A DNA stretch of 64,000 bases from Cyanobacteria bacterium SW_9_44_58 (lineage in GTDB: Bacteria; Cyanobacteriota; Cyanobacteriia; Cyanobacteriales; Rubidibacteraceae). This document shows, piece after piece, positions 44,435-54,230 of this stretch. A program made the position numbers and the translations under genes. Location: assembly GCA_003021905.1 (NCBI GenBank), contig PXPI01000099.1, forward strand, positions 1 to 64,000, in the 5' to 3' direction. Under the pieces are notes generated by a model. It worked only from the letters and a program-made list of their open reading frames with translations. It searched no databases and was not told the DNA's origin. Every line of letters begins with the position of its first letter. Position 1 is the stretch's first letter.

Positions 44435-46609
44435 GTGAAACCAAGGTCAATTCACATGAAACTCAAGCATCTAGAAACGCTCCAGATAGACGTGCAATTA
44501 AATCTGTTGGAGCCAGCCATTAATGCCAGCAGCAATGGTATTATGATCACCGATGCCCAACAAAAAGATAATCCCATTATTTACGTTAATGAAACATTTG
44601 AACGAATTACCGGTTATACCTTTAATGAAATTGCCGGTTACAATTGTCGTTTCTTGCAAGGGAATAATAATCGGCAACCGGGGGTAACTGAACTGAGAAA
44701 TGCCTTGCGGCAAGGAAAAGAGTGTCATGTTGTTTTGAACAATTATTGTAAAGATGGTTCCGAATTTTGGAATGAATTGCACATTGCTCCTGTTAAAAAT
44801 GCTCAAGGTGAAGTGACGAACTTCATTGGCGTACAAACGGATATAACAGAGCGTAAAAAGGCAGAAGAGGCATTGCAAGAAAGTGAGAAACAGTTTCGCT
44901 CGACCTTTGAATTAGCCCCAGTGGGAATGGCTTTGGTGGGGATTAATGGCAAGTTTTTACAGGTGAATGCGGCTTTATGTGAAACCTTGGGATATTCGAA
45001 ACAGGAATTAATGGCGCGATCGCTGTTTGCAATCAGCCATCCTGAGGATTTAGCCGAAGAAAAACAACGCTATCATCAATGTTTACAGGGAAATATCACT
45101 CATTTCCAACTGGAAAAACGGTATTTGCGAAAAGATAACAGTACTGTTGATGCTTTCGTGACAGCCGCCTTGGTTCGCGATGAAAACAGCGCACCGCTTC
45201 ACTATATTGTGCAAATTTGGGAGTTAAGTTCCCGTTTAACACCCCAACCGAAACCAGAGACTCAACCGCAAAAGCCATCCCTGTCTGAGCCACTATCGTT
45301 TCCCAATCATATTTATTACGACGGGTTAACTGGGCTGCCGAATCGGGGATTATTTGAACAATTTTTAGAGCAGGCTTTGCAACAGAAGCAACAAGGGGTT
45401 GTTTTATTTCTAGATTTAGATCGTTTCCAAGTCATTAATAAAAGTTTAGAACATGAGGTGGGAGATCAATTGCTGATTGCCATTAGTTCCCGCTTGCAAA
45501 AGGCATTGCAAGAAAAGGATTTTATGGCGCGATCCGGCGGCGGCGATGAATTTGTCATTTTTGTGGAAGGCATTACTACCCTAGCAGAGGCAAGGCAGGC
45601 GGCTGAAACACTTCAGCACCAATTAACCGCTCCCTTTACGATTCATATGCCTGAGGGAGATACGACTACCAGTCGCAACTTTATTACCGTCTCAGTGGGG
45701 CTTGCCCTAGCGGGAGAGAATGGGGAAAAAGGCAGCCGGCTGTTACAAGATGCTGAAATTGCCGTGGCGCGTGCCAAAAAGCGAGGAAAAGCCGCCATTG
45801 AAGTATTTGATCATACCCTGCGGCAAACGGTGTTGCGCCAATCTCGCTTGGAAACCGAACTGAAACAAGCGCTTTCTCAGCAAGAACTGTATCTGGAATA
45901 TCAGCCCATTTTTCATCTTACCACCGGAAACTTAACTGGGTTTGAGGCATTAGTGCGTTGGCAACATCCCGATATGGGTTTGGTTTCCCCTGGCGAGTTT
46001 ATTCCCTTGGCAGAAGAAACCGGATTAATTGTTCCCCTTGGGTATTGGGTGTTATCCCAAGCTTGCCAGCAACTTCAAGAATGGCAACAACGCTTCCCGA
46101 AATATCAAGATTTGACCATGAGTGTGAATCTCTCAGCATTGCAAATCAAAGATTTCAATTTAGTCGAGACAGTACGAGAAATTTTGCAAAAGACTGGCTT
46201 GGCAGGGAATCAACTCAAGCTAGAGTTAACGGAAACCGCCTTAATTGACAATGTGGAGTTAGCCACGCAACAACTGCAACAATTAAAGGCTCATCAGATT
46301 CAATTGAGTATTGATGATTTTGGCACAGGATATTCCTCCCTAAGTTATCTTCAACAGTTTCCAGTGGATGTGTTGAAAATTGACCGCTCTTTTGTTTATA
46401 CGATGAGCCCAGACAATAATAATTTAAAAATTGTCCAAGGGATCATTTCTCTAGCCCATGCCTTAGGATTGGAAGTCATTGGCGAAGGGATAGAAACGGA
46501 GTACCAACAACAACAGTTAAAAGCCCTAAATTGTGAAAAAGGGCAAGGCTATTGGTTTGCGAAACCGTTAAAGGCTGCTGATGCGACGCAGCTGATTGCC
46601 AATTATTGA
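44435..46609 (+). CDS. LOV-PAS-GGDEF-EAL protein (blue-light, cyclic-di-GMP turnover)
   Basis: Predicted soluble photosensory enzyme of cyclic di-GMP metabolism. Residues about 22-130 form a LOV domain with the flavin-adduct cysteine in GYNCRFLQG and [19 protein letters not shown] second PAS follows (about 145-265), then GGDEF (about 290-460) and EAL (about 475-720). The EAL catalytic set is intact ([26 protein letters not shown]), so phosphodiesterase activity is expected. The GGDEF motif has one extra glycine before it (RSGGGDEF). It starts at GTG 44435 with GAGGAG upstream. It overlaps the convergent maf gene by 7 bases. Confidence 0.93.
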   Translation: MKPRSIHMKLKHLETLQIDVQLNLLEPAINASSNGIMITDAQQKDNPIIYVNETFERITGYTFNEIAGYNCRFLQGNNNRQPGVTELRNALRQGKECHVVLNNYCKDGSEFWNELHIAPVKNAQGEVTNFIGVQTDITERKKAEEALQESEKQFRSTFELAPVGMALVGINGKFLQVNAALCETLGYSKQELMARSLFAISHPEDLAEEKQRYHQCLQGNITHFQLEKRYLRKDNSTVDAFVTAALVRDENSAPLHYIVQIWELSSRLTPQPKPETQPQKPSLSEPLSFPNHIYYDGLTGLPNRGLFEQFLEQALQQKQQGVVLFLDLDRFQVINKSLEHEVGDQLLIAISSRLQKALQEKDFMARSGGGDEFVIFVEGITTLAEARQAAETLQHQLTAPFTIHMPEGDTTTSRNFITVSVGLALAGENGEKGSRLLQDAEIAVARAKKRGKAAIEVFDHTLRQTVLRQSRLETELKQALSQQELYLEYQPIFHLTTGNLTGFEALVRWQHPDMGLVSPGEFIPLAEETGLIVPLGYWVLSQACQQLQEWQQRFPKYQDLTMSVNLSALQIKDFNLVETVREILQKTGLAGNQLKLELTETALIDNVELATQQLQQLKAHQIQLSIDDFGTGYSSLSYLQQFPVDVLKIDRSFVYTMSPDNNNLKIVQGIISLAHALGLEVIGEGIETEYQQQQLKALNCEKGQGYWFAKPLKAADATQLIANY

Positions 46610-47205
46610 ACTTGCTGATTTTGCCAAAAGTCAGTCACGGTATATCCCAATTCTGTCAGCATTTGTCGGAATAAGGGGAGACTCAAACCGATAACATTGC
46701 TATGACAGCCTTCGATTTTTTCCACAAATAACCCGCCACTCCCTTCCAAGGCAAATCCGCCAGCACACTTGAGCGGTTCTCCTGTCGCCACATAATCGGC
46801 GATCGCGCGATCGCTGACTTGACTGAAATAAACAGTAGTGAGCCCATAGCGCACTAAACAGCGATCCTGCCTTTGGTCAATCAAAGCGTGTCCGGTGTAG
46901 AGTTGGCCAGCTTTGCCTCGCATTTGTTGCCACCGCGCGATCGCGATCGTTTCATTTTTAGGTTTGCCATGAATTTCGCCATCGACCACCAGCACTGAAT
47001 CACAGCCCACAATTAAACTGTCTTGATAGTGTTGAGCAACGGCTTGGGCTTTGCAAGATGCGAGTTCTGTCACCAAGGCACTCGGGTTGCGGGTCTGCAC
47101 TTGAGATTCATCAAAGCCGCTTTGACACACGACCGGATCCAGACCGGCACGGCGAAGCAGTCGTAAACGGGCCGGAGAAGCGGACGCCAGCACCAATTGC
47201 ATCAT
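46603..47205 (-). CDS. maf: Maf-like nucleotide pyrophosphatase
   Basis: House-cleaning pyrophosphatase that hydrolyses non-canonical or excess (d)NTPs. The family motif [19 protein letters not shown] opens the protein, [11 protein letters not shown] carries the catalytic Asp, and the later SVTYFSQ-like strand and [18 protein letters not shown] and SNVIGLSL follow. At 200 aa it is complete. It starts 2 bases after the psbP stop on the same strand, so the genes are probably cotranscribed. Confidence 0.93.
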   Translation of the reverse strand: MMQLVLASASPARLRLLRRAGLDPVVCQSGFDESQVQTRNPSALVTELASCKAQAVAQHYQDSLIVGCDSVLVVDGEIHGKPKNETIAIARWQQMRGKAGQLYTGHALIDQRQDRCLVRYGLTTVYFSQVSDRAIADYVATGEPLKCAGGFALEGSGGLFVEKIEGCHSNVIGLSLPLFRQMLTELGYTVTDFWQNQQVQ

Positions 47206-47207
47206 AT

Positions 47208-47759
47208 CTAATACACTTCAAAGGAATTGGCAATGGTATTAAACCGTTTAGAGAGGCTTTCCCAACGGCTTTGGGGGGTAGAAACATTCAGGGTAAAGAG
47301 TTTGCCGCGACTAACCGCTACACTGGCCATACTATGGCGTTTTTGATTATCGGGAAAGGTAACTTGGTATTCCAGGAGATAGTAAATTTTTCCGTTCTTC
47401 TCTTGTTTTTCGGCACGGATAAGTTCTCCTTGGCGCTCGGAATTGGGCGGGGCAATGGTGTTTTTCAAGCGTTGACCCACTTCGGAAGGGGTTCCCAAAT
47501 CAGTGAGTTGCCTCTGTTGACCCACCTCATTAATGACTACACTGACATTTTCGCTTTGTTCCACTAAATCCCGAAATACTACATCAACTCCAGCATCATC
47601 CTCATTATCAACTTTGACCTCTTGCCAGCCATTGGGATATAAAAATTCGTATCCTTGAGCGCCATTGCTGTAAGCTTGCAGGCCGCCAGTAGGATTACTA
47701 CAACTAAATAGCGCAATACTTAATACAAAAACAATTAGGGAAAGGGTTGCTCTCAACAT
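47208..47759 (-). CDS. psbP: PsbP-like photosystem II protein (CyanoP), lipoprotein
   Basis: Thylakoid-lumen lipoprotein of the PsbP superfamily, linked to early photosystem II assembly in cyanobacteria. The lipobox is visible in the signal peptide ([11 protein letters not shown], Cys at residue 20). The PsbP fold shows [46 protein letters not shown] and [14 protein letters not shown]. At 183 aa it is typical. It lies between an unknown secreted protein upstream and maf downstream, all on the minus strand. Confidence 0.94.
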   Translation of the reverse strand: MLRATLSLIVFVLSIALFSCSNPTGGLQAYSNGAQGYEFLYPNGWQEVKVDNEDDAGVDVVFRDLVEQSENVSVVINEVGQQRQLTDLGTPSEVGQRLKNTIAPPNSERQGELIRAEKQEKNGKIYYLLEYQVTFPDNQKRHSMASVAVSRGKLFTLNVSTPQSRWESLSKRFNTIANSFEVY

Positions 47760-47815
47760 TCTTTTCTTGGATTATCAGCTTAGAGTTTAAAGCTATTTTC
47801 CCATGTTGTTGCGGA

Positions 47816-48325
47816 TTACTGAAATTCCTTTTGGCAAGTTGCTAGCATTCGTTTATCGTTGGGACTGATTTCTTCTAAAGGATGGTAGCCTTCCAACGTA
47901 ATTGGTGTTTCAGGCGCTCCATTGCGATCAGCCATAGGAGACTGGGGTTCCAGCGCGATCGCGTAGGAGTGGGTACTCTCATTATAGGGATCCTCGACCG
48001 TCATTTCAAGTTCATTGGCGGTAATTTCTCCCTGAAAACAACTAAACTCGGAACGCGGCATATATAATGCCCCCACCACCTTATCTCCACTGACTTCAAA
48101 GACAATATACTCTTTACCGAGTTGATCAGCTTGTGGCGATTGGCCATATAAATAAGTACCATTAGCCATAGCCCCTTCACTTTTTGCTTCCCCAGGGTTT
48201 CCCTTGGCATGATTATTTTGTCCCCACAAGGGAGCCATGGGCAGTGCTACTAACGCCAGCATCATTAACACGGCAATCATCATTTGCGAATACTGTAACC
48301 ATTGCAATACAAACACCATATTCAT
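47816..48325 (-). CDS. Hypothetical secreted protein, 169 aa
   Basis: A signal peptide is likely (SQMMIAVLMMLALVALPMAP followed by LWGQ). The mature part has two Cys residues (EFSCFQG and LATCQKEF) that could form a disulfide, and a beta-rich stretch with YLYGQSPQADQLGKEYIVFE and GALYMPRSEF. Similar architecture is common in cyanobacterial proteins of unknown function. It lies 56 bases upstream of psbP on the same strand and could share a transcript. I cannot assign a function. Confidence 0.75.
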   Translation of the reverse strand: MNMVFVLQWLQYSQMMIAVLMMLALVALPMAPLWGQNNHAKGNPGEAKSEGAMANGTYLYGQSPQADQLGKEYIVFEVSGDKVVGALYMPRSEFSCFQGEITANELEMTVEDPYNESTHSYAIALEPQSPMADRNGAPETPITLEGYHPLEEISPNDKRMLATCQKEFQ

Positions 48326-48480
48326 AAAATAGGCTCATCCCCCTTTATTTTGGCAAATATCTTTTGTGGCAGGTTCACTCTCAAGAGTGACTTTCGCCTC
48401 TCCCCCTTGTTAGAGGAGAGCGTTTTTCCAGGGTTAAGTTAAAAAGGTGTCATCAGAGTGTCAAAGAACCGCAATCAAAT

Positions 48481-48508
48481 AGAAAGAAAACAAGGGGAAA
48501 TCCCCTTG
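48481..48508 (-). terminator. Intrinsic terminator of the group 2 sigma gene
   Basis: CAAGGGG (48491-48497) and CCCCTTG (48502-48508) form a perfect stem around a 4-nt loop. On the minus strand it is followed by TTTTCTTTCT. It lies about 90 bases past the sigma factor stop codon. Confidence 0.75.
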
Positions 48509-48598
48509 CCTCCGATAATTAGCGGGCTTTCCCTGGAGTTGGAGGCAGTGCCTTCCCGTTGGGAAAGGATAATCTCTAACCTGTTTCCGGCGCCAGCG

Positions 48599-49585
48599 TT
48601 AACTCGCGGCAATGTACTCTTGCACCCCTGCTCGCCGTCTGCGGAGCTTTGCTAAAGCTTGGTGTTCCAATTGACGAACCCGCTCTCGGCTTAAATTGAG
48701 CTTTTTCCCAACTTTGGCCAAAGACAGTTCGTTGCCATCTTCTAACCCAAAACGCAATGAGAGAACTTCACGCTGTTGGGGGGTTAATTCCGAGAGCATG
48801 GAATCAATGTCTTGGCGCATTGACTCTTGCGTTAGATAGGTTTCGGGAGAGTTTTCGTCGTCTTCTAACAGCTCGGACAATTCAGTGTCCTGATTGTCGC
48901 CAACACGCACATCCAGGGAAATGGGCTGACGGGCAATGCTTAAATACTCTCGAATTTGTGACGGTTCTAGTCCCAATTCTTCAGCAATTTCGGTGGGCGT
49001 GGCATTGCGTCCAAGTTTTTGCGCGAGTTCCCGTTGTACCTTCTTAATTTTGTTGAGTTTTTCTGTAATATGAATGGGCAAGCGAATGGCGCGAGCTTGT
49101 TGCGCGATCGCGCGAGTAATCGCTTGGCGAATCCACCAGTAAGCATAGGTGGAGAATTTATACCCGCGGGTTGGGTCAAATTTTTCCACACCTCGCTCTA
49201 GCCCTAATGTTCCTTCTTGGATCAAGTCCAAGAATTCCATGTTGCGCTTTTGGTATTTTTTCGCGATCGCCACTACCAAACGCAAGTTGGCTTCAATCAT
49301 TTTGCGTTTGGCACGGTTGCCGGCTTTCATCGCTTTCTCAATTTCTGAGACGCTCATGCCGGCGCGTTCTGCCCATTCTTCGTCAGTGGCTTCCCGTCCC
49401 AGTTCTTTTTCTAATTCTTCTTTCTGTTCTAGGAGTCCCATCATCTTCTGCACTTGTTTGCCCAGAATAATCTCTTGCTCATGGGTTAGCAGGGGAACAC
49501 GGCCTATCTCGTGGAGATAGGTACGCACCATATCTGCAGAGAAGATGGGTTTATCGTTGTTTTGGTCTAGTTTTGCAGTGGGCAT
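48599..49585 (-). CDS. RNA polymerase sigma factor, group 2 (SigB/C/D type)
   Basis: Non-essential primary-like sigma factor used in stress, dark or nutrient responses in cyanobacteria. Regions 1.2 ([15 protein letters not shown]), 2 ([36 protein letters not shown]), 3 and 4 ([20 protein letters not shown]) are complete. It has only 18 residues before region 1.2, which separates it from the group 1 factor at 23498. Which of SigB-SigE it corresponds to cannot be settled by eye. A terminator follows at 48491. Confidence 0.93.
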   Translation of the reverse strand: MPTAKLDQNNDKPIFSADMVRTYLHEIGRVPLLTHEQEIILGKQVQKMMGLLEQKEELEKELGREATDEEWAERAGMSVSEIEKAMKAGNRAKRKMIEANLRLVVAIAKKYQKRNMEFLDLIQEGTLGLERGVEKFDPTRGYKFSTYAYWWIRQAITRAIAQQARAIRLPIHITEKLNKIKKVQRELAQKLGRNATPTEIAEELGLEPSQIREYLSIARQPISLDVRVGDNQDTELSELLEDDENSPETYLTQESMRQDIDSMLSELTPQQREVLSLRFGLEDGNELSLAKVGKKLNLSRERVRQLEHQALAKLRRRRAGVQEYIAAS

Positions 49586-50096
49586 CTGTAATCGTCAGTG
49601 ACTCCGTTGATAAGCAGTTGTTTTGGGTATTGGGTTGCTCTCACTGTGGGGAAATCTTATCCCCTACTTATAGAATATCTGTTATTAATCGAACATTACA
49701 TCTTGCTCTTGACAGATTAAGCGATGAGTTGCTTCAGAAGATATTCCGATTATCTTTGTATTAATTTTTACAAGAACCGTGGAAGCTTGGCGCCGTTACC
49801 CCATTCATTATGTGAAGTTGTTATGACTTTATTTTATAATAGCGTATCATCGCCCTTGGGGCTTACGGAATGGGGACGGTTTTCTCACCAACAGTTGCAG
49901 ATTATGTCTTATTAAGCCGCAGAAAGCCCCCTACGACAACCGTTGGCCTAAAGAAGATCTCATCTCTAACCAGGTTTATTGTTCCCTAAATTGCTTGTTT
50001 TCCAGTCATTTCTCCTTTTTGTCGATTTTTTTCTATTGCCTTAAACTTCTAATATAGCAGTTTTATTGTTATATATCAAGCCTAGAGAAACCTTCT
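49586..50096. other. Intergenic region, no gene seen
   Basis: 511 bases between the minus-strand sigma gene and the 3' end of the DnaJ-like gene. Short open frames here have no protein-like features. Some TTGACA- and TATAAT-like boxes could serve the sigma gene promoter, but none is convincing enough to place. Confidence 0.5.
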
Positions 50097-51506
50097 TTAC
50101 AAAAACTGGTTGGAAACGATGCCAGTGAGAAAAGCGGTAAGAACAATCATGATGGGAACAATGAAAGCAGCCTGAGATTCTGAAACATTAAGGAGTTGAG
50201 TGCAGCCGCCATAAAGTAAGAGAATGGTATGGGATAGAGCAAACACGCTGCCAATAATTAGAAATAGAAGATTTAGAAAATTCGGCAGCAAGTTCATCAA
50301 AGGAGCAAACAATAAGAAAATCCCGATTGGTAAAACGGCACTGCTGGCAAAAAATAAATCGCCCGTCCAATGACGATGATGCATTAAAAAAGCGCGTGTA
50401 ATCAGGCTTGCCAAAAATAGAGAAAAAATCGGAATCATTCCCACAGGGAAGAGACGCCAGATAGCATCCCCGCTCCAACCAAGGAAACTCATGGACAGCA
50501 TCAACCCTGCCTGAGCAACCCCCATAAAGCCCACAGATACCATCGCGAGAATGAGGGGTTCGAAACGGCCATAAGCAGGCAGCATTCCTCCCACTGGATC
50601 TCTCATCACTTGCAGTAAGGTTCCGAGCCAGGTTTGAATGATAAATCCTAGTCTTGTCACAAGTTGGCTCATCTGATGCTTAAGGCTTGTTAAAGCTTGA
50701 AACGGGCTACTGCGAGGATTGTCAAAATGGGTTGCCACTTTGGCTTTTCCCCAATGCCACCATCGTAGAGCTTGATTGCCCGGTTTAATATAGAGCCAAC
50801 TGCAACGGCGCAGGAGATCCATGCCCAGGCTATAGCCTTGCATATCTCCCTGTTGCTGACAAAGCTCTACATAGACTTGCCAGTCATAAATGGCTTGATT
50901 GCGATATCGCAGCTCGTAGTAAGCAATTCCTCGATAATAATAGGGAGGGGCAAAATTGGTTTGAAGACGAATTGCTTTATTGTAGGCTTTGACTGCTGAG
51001 TCAGTATAACCTAGGCGTTGCCGGGCGCGTCCCCGATAGTAATACGCGATCGCGTTATCCGGTTGATATCTGAGAATCCGTTGACAATCTTCTAAAAGGG
51101 CGCGATCTTTACCAACTGCAAGATAGGCTTCACAGCGTTTCAGGTAAGCTTCAATAAAGCGGCCGTTCAGGCGAATGGCTTCCGTCAAGGCATTAATTGC
51201 GCCTCGGTAATCTTTAATCAGCAGTTTTTCAGCCCCTCGCACGTAATAGACTTGAGAGGTGTTTTGTTTCTGATTTCGGGAAGAACGTTTTTGGCGGCGG
51301 CGATCATATTTTTTTCGCTGCTCGGTATTGCTCAGTACTTCGTAGGCTTCCCGCAAAATGCGAAATCGCTCTGCAGCCCGCGCATCATTGGGATGTAAAT
51401 CGGGATGACAATCACGGGCTAGGCGACGGAAAGATTTTTTAATCTCTTCCTGAGTGGCGTTTTCTGAGACGCGAAGGATTTCGTAGTAATCCTGATTTTC
51501 TGGCAT
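50097..51506 (-). CDS. DnaJ-domain protein with TPR repeats and membrane C-terminus
   Basis: Predicted membrane-anchored co-chaperone. The J domain covers residues 6-68 (DYYEILRVSENATQEEIKKS, HPD in CHPDLHP, YEVLSNTEQRKKYD). Three to four TPR units follow (about 85-225), with AIAYYYRGRARQRLGYTDSA and FAPPYYYRGIAYYELRYRNQ. The C-terminal 150 residues have about five hydrophobic segments resembling Yip1-type membrane domains. It is 469 aa and intact. It lies 30 bases downstream of comF on the same strand. Partners are unknown. Confidence 0.9.
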   Translation of the reverse strand: MPENQDYYEILRVSENATQEEIKKSFRRLARDCHPDLHPNDARAAERFRILREAYEVLSNTEQRKKYDRRRQKRSSRNQKQNTSQVYYVRGAEKLLIKDYRGAINALTEAIRLNGRFIEAYLKRCEAYLAVGKDRALLEDCQRILRYQPDNAIAYYYRGRARQRLGYTDSAVKAYNKAIRLQTNFAPPYYYRGIAYYELRYRNQAIYDWQVYVELCQQQGDMQGYSLGMDLLRRCSWLYIKPGNQALRWWHWGKAKVATHFDNPRSSPFQALTSLKHQMSQLVTRLGFIIQTWLGTLLQVMRDPVGGMLPAYGRFEPLILAMVSVGFMGVAQAGLMLSMSFLGWSGDAIWRLFPVGMIPIFSLFLASLITRAFLMHHRHWTGDLFFASSAVLPIGIFLLFAPLMNLLPNFLNLLFLIIGSVFALSHTILLLYGGCTQLLNVSESQAAFIVPIMIVLTAFLTGIVSNQFL

Positions 51507-51536
51507 TGATGTGTCTAACCAAGACTCGCTCCAATT

Positions 51537-52253
51537 TTATCTCGTTTTAGGTTTTGCGATCGCGCAAACGCCAATCACTTGAAATCCGGCTTTTTGCAAA
51601 GTAATTCTGGCGGCATTGACCGTAGCGCCAGTGGTGTATATATCATCCAATAACATGATTTTTCCTTGAGAATTGAACCCCTTGCCAATAACGAAGGCGT
51701 CTGCAACTTGGTTTTCCCGCTGTTTTGGGCTTAAGCCAAATAATGCTTCTGTGGGTTTAATCCGTTTTAAGCCTTGGGGTTGCAAAGGGAGTCGCGTTGT
51801 CTCACAAAAGGCGCGGGCAATCAACTCAGCTTGATTATACCCCCGTTGTTTTTGTTTTTCGGGATGGAGAGGAATGGGAACAACCAACGGTTTGCCAGAA
51901 GCAGGAAAAGCCGATGCCTTTAGCCAGGTTTGTCCCAGACGTTCTCCCAAAGGGCGAGCCAGTTGCGGTTGATGTTCATATTTTAGGGACGCGATCGCGC
52001 GTTTAAGAAGCCCGCTATATTGCCCCCAAGTGAACACGGAGAGATTTCCTTGACCAACGGTCGCAGCAGGCGCCTCCCCTTCAGGGAGGCGTAATCTGCG
52101 ATCCAGAAACTTGGGATTGGACCATTGATATTGGTTCAGTTGCCGATCACAGTTGTCGCAAAGAACGCTCTGGGCACTGCGTCCACACAGAGGACAATTG
52201 GGGTGCAAAAACCAAGATAAAATTTCCTCCCCCAGTTGTTTCCAGTCGGGCAT
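51537..52253 (-). CDS. ComF family phosphoribosyltransferase-like protein
   Basis: ComF-type protein, in other bacteria needed for DNA uptake during natural transformation. An N-terminal zinc finger (CPLCGRSAQSVLCDNCDRQL) precedes the phosphoribosyltransferase-like domain, with PVVPIPLHPEKQKQRGYNQA-like sequence (VPIPLHPEKQKQRGYNQAEL) and the PRPP motif IMLLDDIYTTGATVNA. I start it at ATG 52253 (MPDWKQLGEEILSWF); the frame is open further upstream, but that part would overlap the kinase-like gene. The stop of that gene lies 11 bases upstream, so the two may be cotranscribed. Confidence 0.9.
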   Translation of the reverse strand: MPDWKQLGEEILSWFLHPNCPLCGRSAQSVLCDNCDRQLNQYQWSNPKFLDRRLRLPEGEAPAATVGQGNLSVFTWGQYSGLLKRAIASLKYEHQPQLARPLGERLGQTWLKASAFPASGKPLVVPIPLHPEKQKQRGYNQAELIARAFCETTRLPLQPQGLKRIKPTEALFGLSPKQRENQVADAFVIGKGFNSQGKIMLLDDIYTTGATVNAARITLQKAGFQVIGVCAIAKPKTR

Positions 52254-52264
52254 AGGACAATGAC

Positions 52265-52936
52265 TTAGGTTTGGCGATCGCGTTTCAGATCCAATAAACT
52301 CCGGGACATGCGATAACTGCTGCGTACCCCATCTAACAACAAATAAGGAATGCGCAAATTTAGGGGGGCAAGAATCGGGCGATAGAGCCAATAATAAGCC
52401 GTTTTCAAGTTTTCCCAGGCTGAACAAGACTCTAACTTGAGAAAATCAGACACATCCACCACATATCCCCGTCCTTGATACATCATGACATTTCGTCCAT
52501 GAACATCATGGGGAAGCAATCCTTGTCCTCTAGCATAGTCCAGGGCGGCATCAATATCTTGAATCACTTGTTTGGGAATTTTTAGGCCGCGATTGATACT
52601 ATCGTAGAGGGTGACTCCTTGTAGCCGTTTCAGGATTAAACAGTTGTCTTCAGCATAAAAACATTGAGAATAAGCCGGATGTTTGCCTAAACGTTGATAA
52701 ACTTCTCTTTCTTCCTCAAACCCAGGACGTCCAGGGGCATATAGTTTGATAACGACTTCGGGATAATCGGGATGGGAAAAAACCGCCGCATAGTTTCCGG
52801 CACCGATTTTTTCCCAGGGAGAAGGACAATAATGAACCGCAACTGGATTATGAGGATCAACGCTTTCTAACTTAAGCTGCGGACGCAGTTCGGTGTTGAT
52901 TTGGCTAATGAGAGTGTTTAGGCGCAATTTATCCAT
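52265..52936 (-). CDS. Small serine/threonine protein kinase-like protein
   Basis: 223-aa compact protein-kinase-fold protein. The ATP lysine is in EVVIKLYAP, the catalytic loop reads LLPHDVHGRNVMMY (HxD, then Asn), and the metal Asp is in YVVDVSDFLKLE, in place of DFG. The glycine loop is GAGNYAAVF. The set of residues suggests it can bind ATP and may be active, but the short length lacks most of the C-lobe insertions of standard Ser/Thr kinases. The substrate is unknown. It is upstream of comF with 11 bases between. Confidence 0.75.
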   Translation of the reverse strand: MDKLRLNTLISQINTELRPQLKLESVDPHNPVAVHYCPSPWEKIGAGNYAAVFSHPDYPEVVIKLYAPGRPGFEEEREVYQRLGKHPAYSQCFYAEDNCLILKRLQGVTLYDSINRGLKIPKQVIQDIDAALDYARGQGLLPHDVHGRNVMMYQGRGYVVDVSDFLKLESCSAWENLKTAYYWLYRPILAPLNLRIPYLLLDGVRSSYRMSRSLLDLKRDRQT

Positions 52937-52987
52937 AATTCCCTCACCATTGCTGTTGATATCATTTTATCGGGCAAAAGCAGTTAG

Positions 52988-54076
52988 TTAGGAGGGGAGA
53001 ACGAAAAAGGCAATTAAAGCGAGAATCAGCGCAACGATGTAAAACGCGCCAACAATTTGCGTTTCTGACCAACCGCTTAGTTCCAAATGATGATGTAAGG
53101 GCGACATTTTCAATAATCGCTTGCCCACGCCATTGTCATCTTTAGTGGCTTTGTAATAGGCAACTTGGGCAATCACAGACAGGGATTCGGCAAAGAAAAT
53201 CCCCGTGACAATTAATAGCGGGAACAGTTGCTGGCTGGTAATCCCCACTGCTGCCAGGGCAGCCCCTAACGCCAAAGAACCGGTATCGCCCATAAATACT
53301 TTCGCCGGATTGCGGTTGTGAACCACAAAGCCCACACAAGCCCCGCTCATACAAGCACAAAATAGTATCAATTGCGGATGCGACGGTAGCACTGCCGCCC
53401 CTAATCCCAAAAACGCGATCGCGCAACTGCCGGCGGCTAAACCATCGACGCCATCGGTTAAGTTAGTGGCATTGCTTTCTGCGGCAAATACAAACACGGC
53501 TAATCCCCAAAATAGGGGACCCAGAGGCAAGATGATGCCAAAGGGAAGCCCAATATTGGTGATGTTGGAATCAGAAGTTTGCGCTAACCAGACACAAAAC
53601 GCGATCGCGCTAAGAATTTGCAATCCCAATTTTCCCCGAGGGGAAATCCCATTGTTGGACTTTTTCACTAAAATTTGCCAATCATCGGCTAACCCAATGA
53701 GAGCGTAACTCAAGGTAACCAATGAAACCGCGATCACTTCTGGATTAAACTGAGACCAGAGAGTTGCTGTTAAAAGCGCAATGGGAACAAAAAAAACACC
53801 ACCCATAGTGGGCGTTCCCGCCTTTCTCAGGTGGGTTTGGGGACCGTCTTCCCGAATAAATTGTCCGGCTTTGAGACGTTGCAAAATGGGAATGGCAATC
53901 AGCCCTGCCCCAGCACTTCCTAAAAAACAAATCAACAAGGGAAGGGTTATCCCAGCACTAGGGTTCACCCCGTAATCAATTATCACTGAACCAGTAATAA
54001 CAGCGGCAGTTAACGCCGCAAATAATCCTTTTCCGGAAGTGGCAATCAGTTCTTGCCATAATTTGGTTTGTACCAC
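52988..54076 (-). CDS. mraY: Phospho-N-acetylmuramoyl-pentapeptide-transferase
   Basis: Membrane enzyme that forms lipid I from UDP-MurNAc-pentapeptide and undecaprenyl phosphate in peptidoglycan synthesis. It has about ten membrane segments and the conserved cytoplasmic motifs GTPTMGG, LADDWQ, NLTDGVDGLAAG, FMGDTGSLALG and SPLHHHLELSGW. I start it at GTG 54076, with AGGGGTGAGG upstream; TTG at 54106 would add ten residues. It is a stand-alone gene, divergent from the MFS transporter. Confidence 0.97.
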   Translation of the reverse strand: MVQTKLWQELIATSGKGLFAALTAAVITGSVIIDYGVNPSAGITLPLLICFLGSAGAGLIAIPILQRLKAGQFIREDGPQTHLRKAGTPTMGGVFFVPIALLTATLWSQFNPEVIAVSLVTLSYALIGLADDWQILVKKSNNGISPRGKLGLQILSAIAFCVWLAQTSDSNITNIGLPFGIILPLGPLFWGLAVFVFAAESNATNLTDGVDGLAAGSCAIAFLGLGAAVLPSHPQLILFCACMSGACVGFVVHNRNPAKVFMGDTGSLALGAALAAVGITSQQLFPLLIVTGIFFAESLSVIAQVAYYKATKDDNGVGKRLLKMSPLHHHLELSGWSETQIVGAFYIVALILALIAFFVLPS

Positions 54077-54230
54077 GTCCTCACCCCTATAAGAATTTCC
54101 TCTCAAGGATATCAGAGATTAATCGATCTATTGATAAGTTGTTATTAGTCATTCGCGATTGTTTACTAGTTGCCAAGGCAAAGATGTTCCTGGAACGTCA
54201 AAACACAAATAACATAGAACAAAATTGATC

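Noticed and set aside
49573-49915. Two short plus-strand open frames in the gap after the group 2 sigma gene
   Set aside because: No protein-like features, and they overlap each other in different frames.
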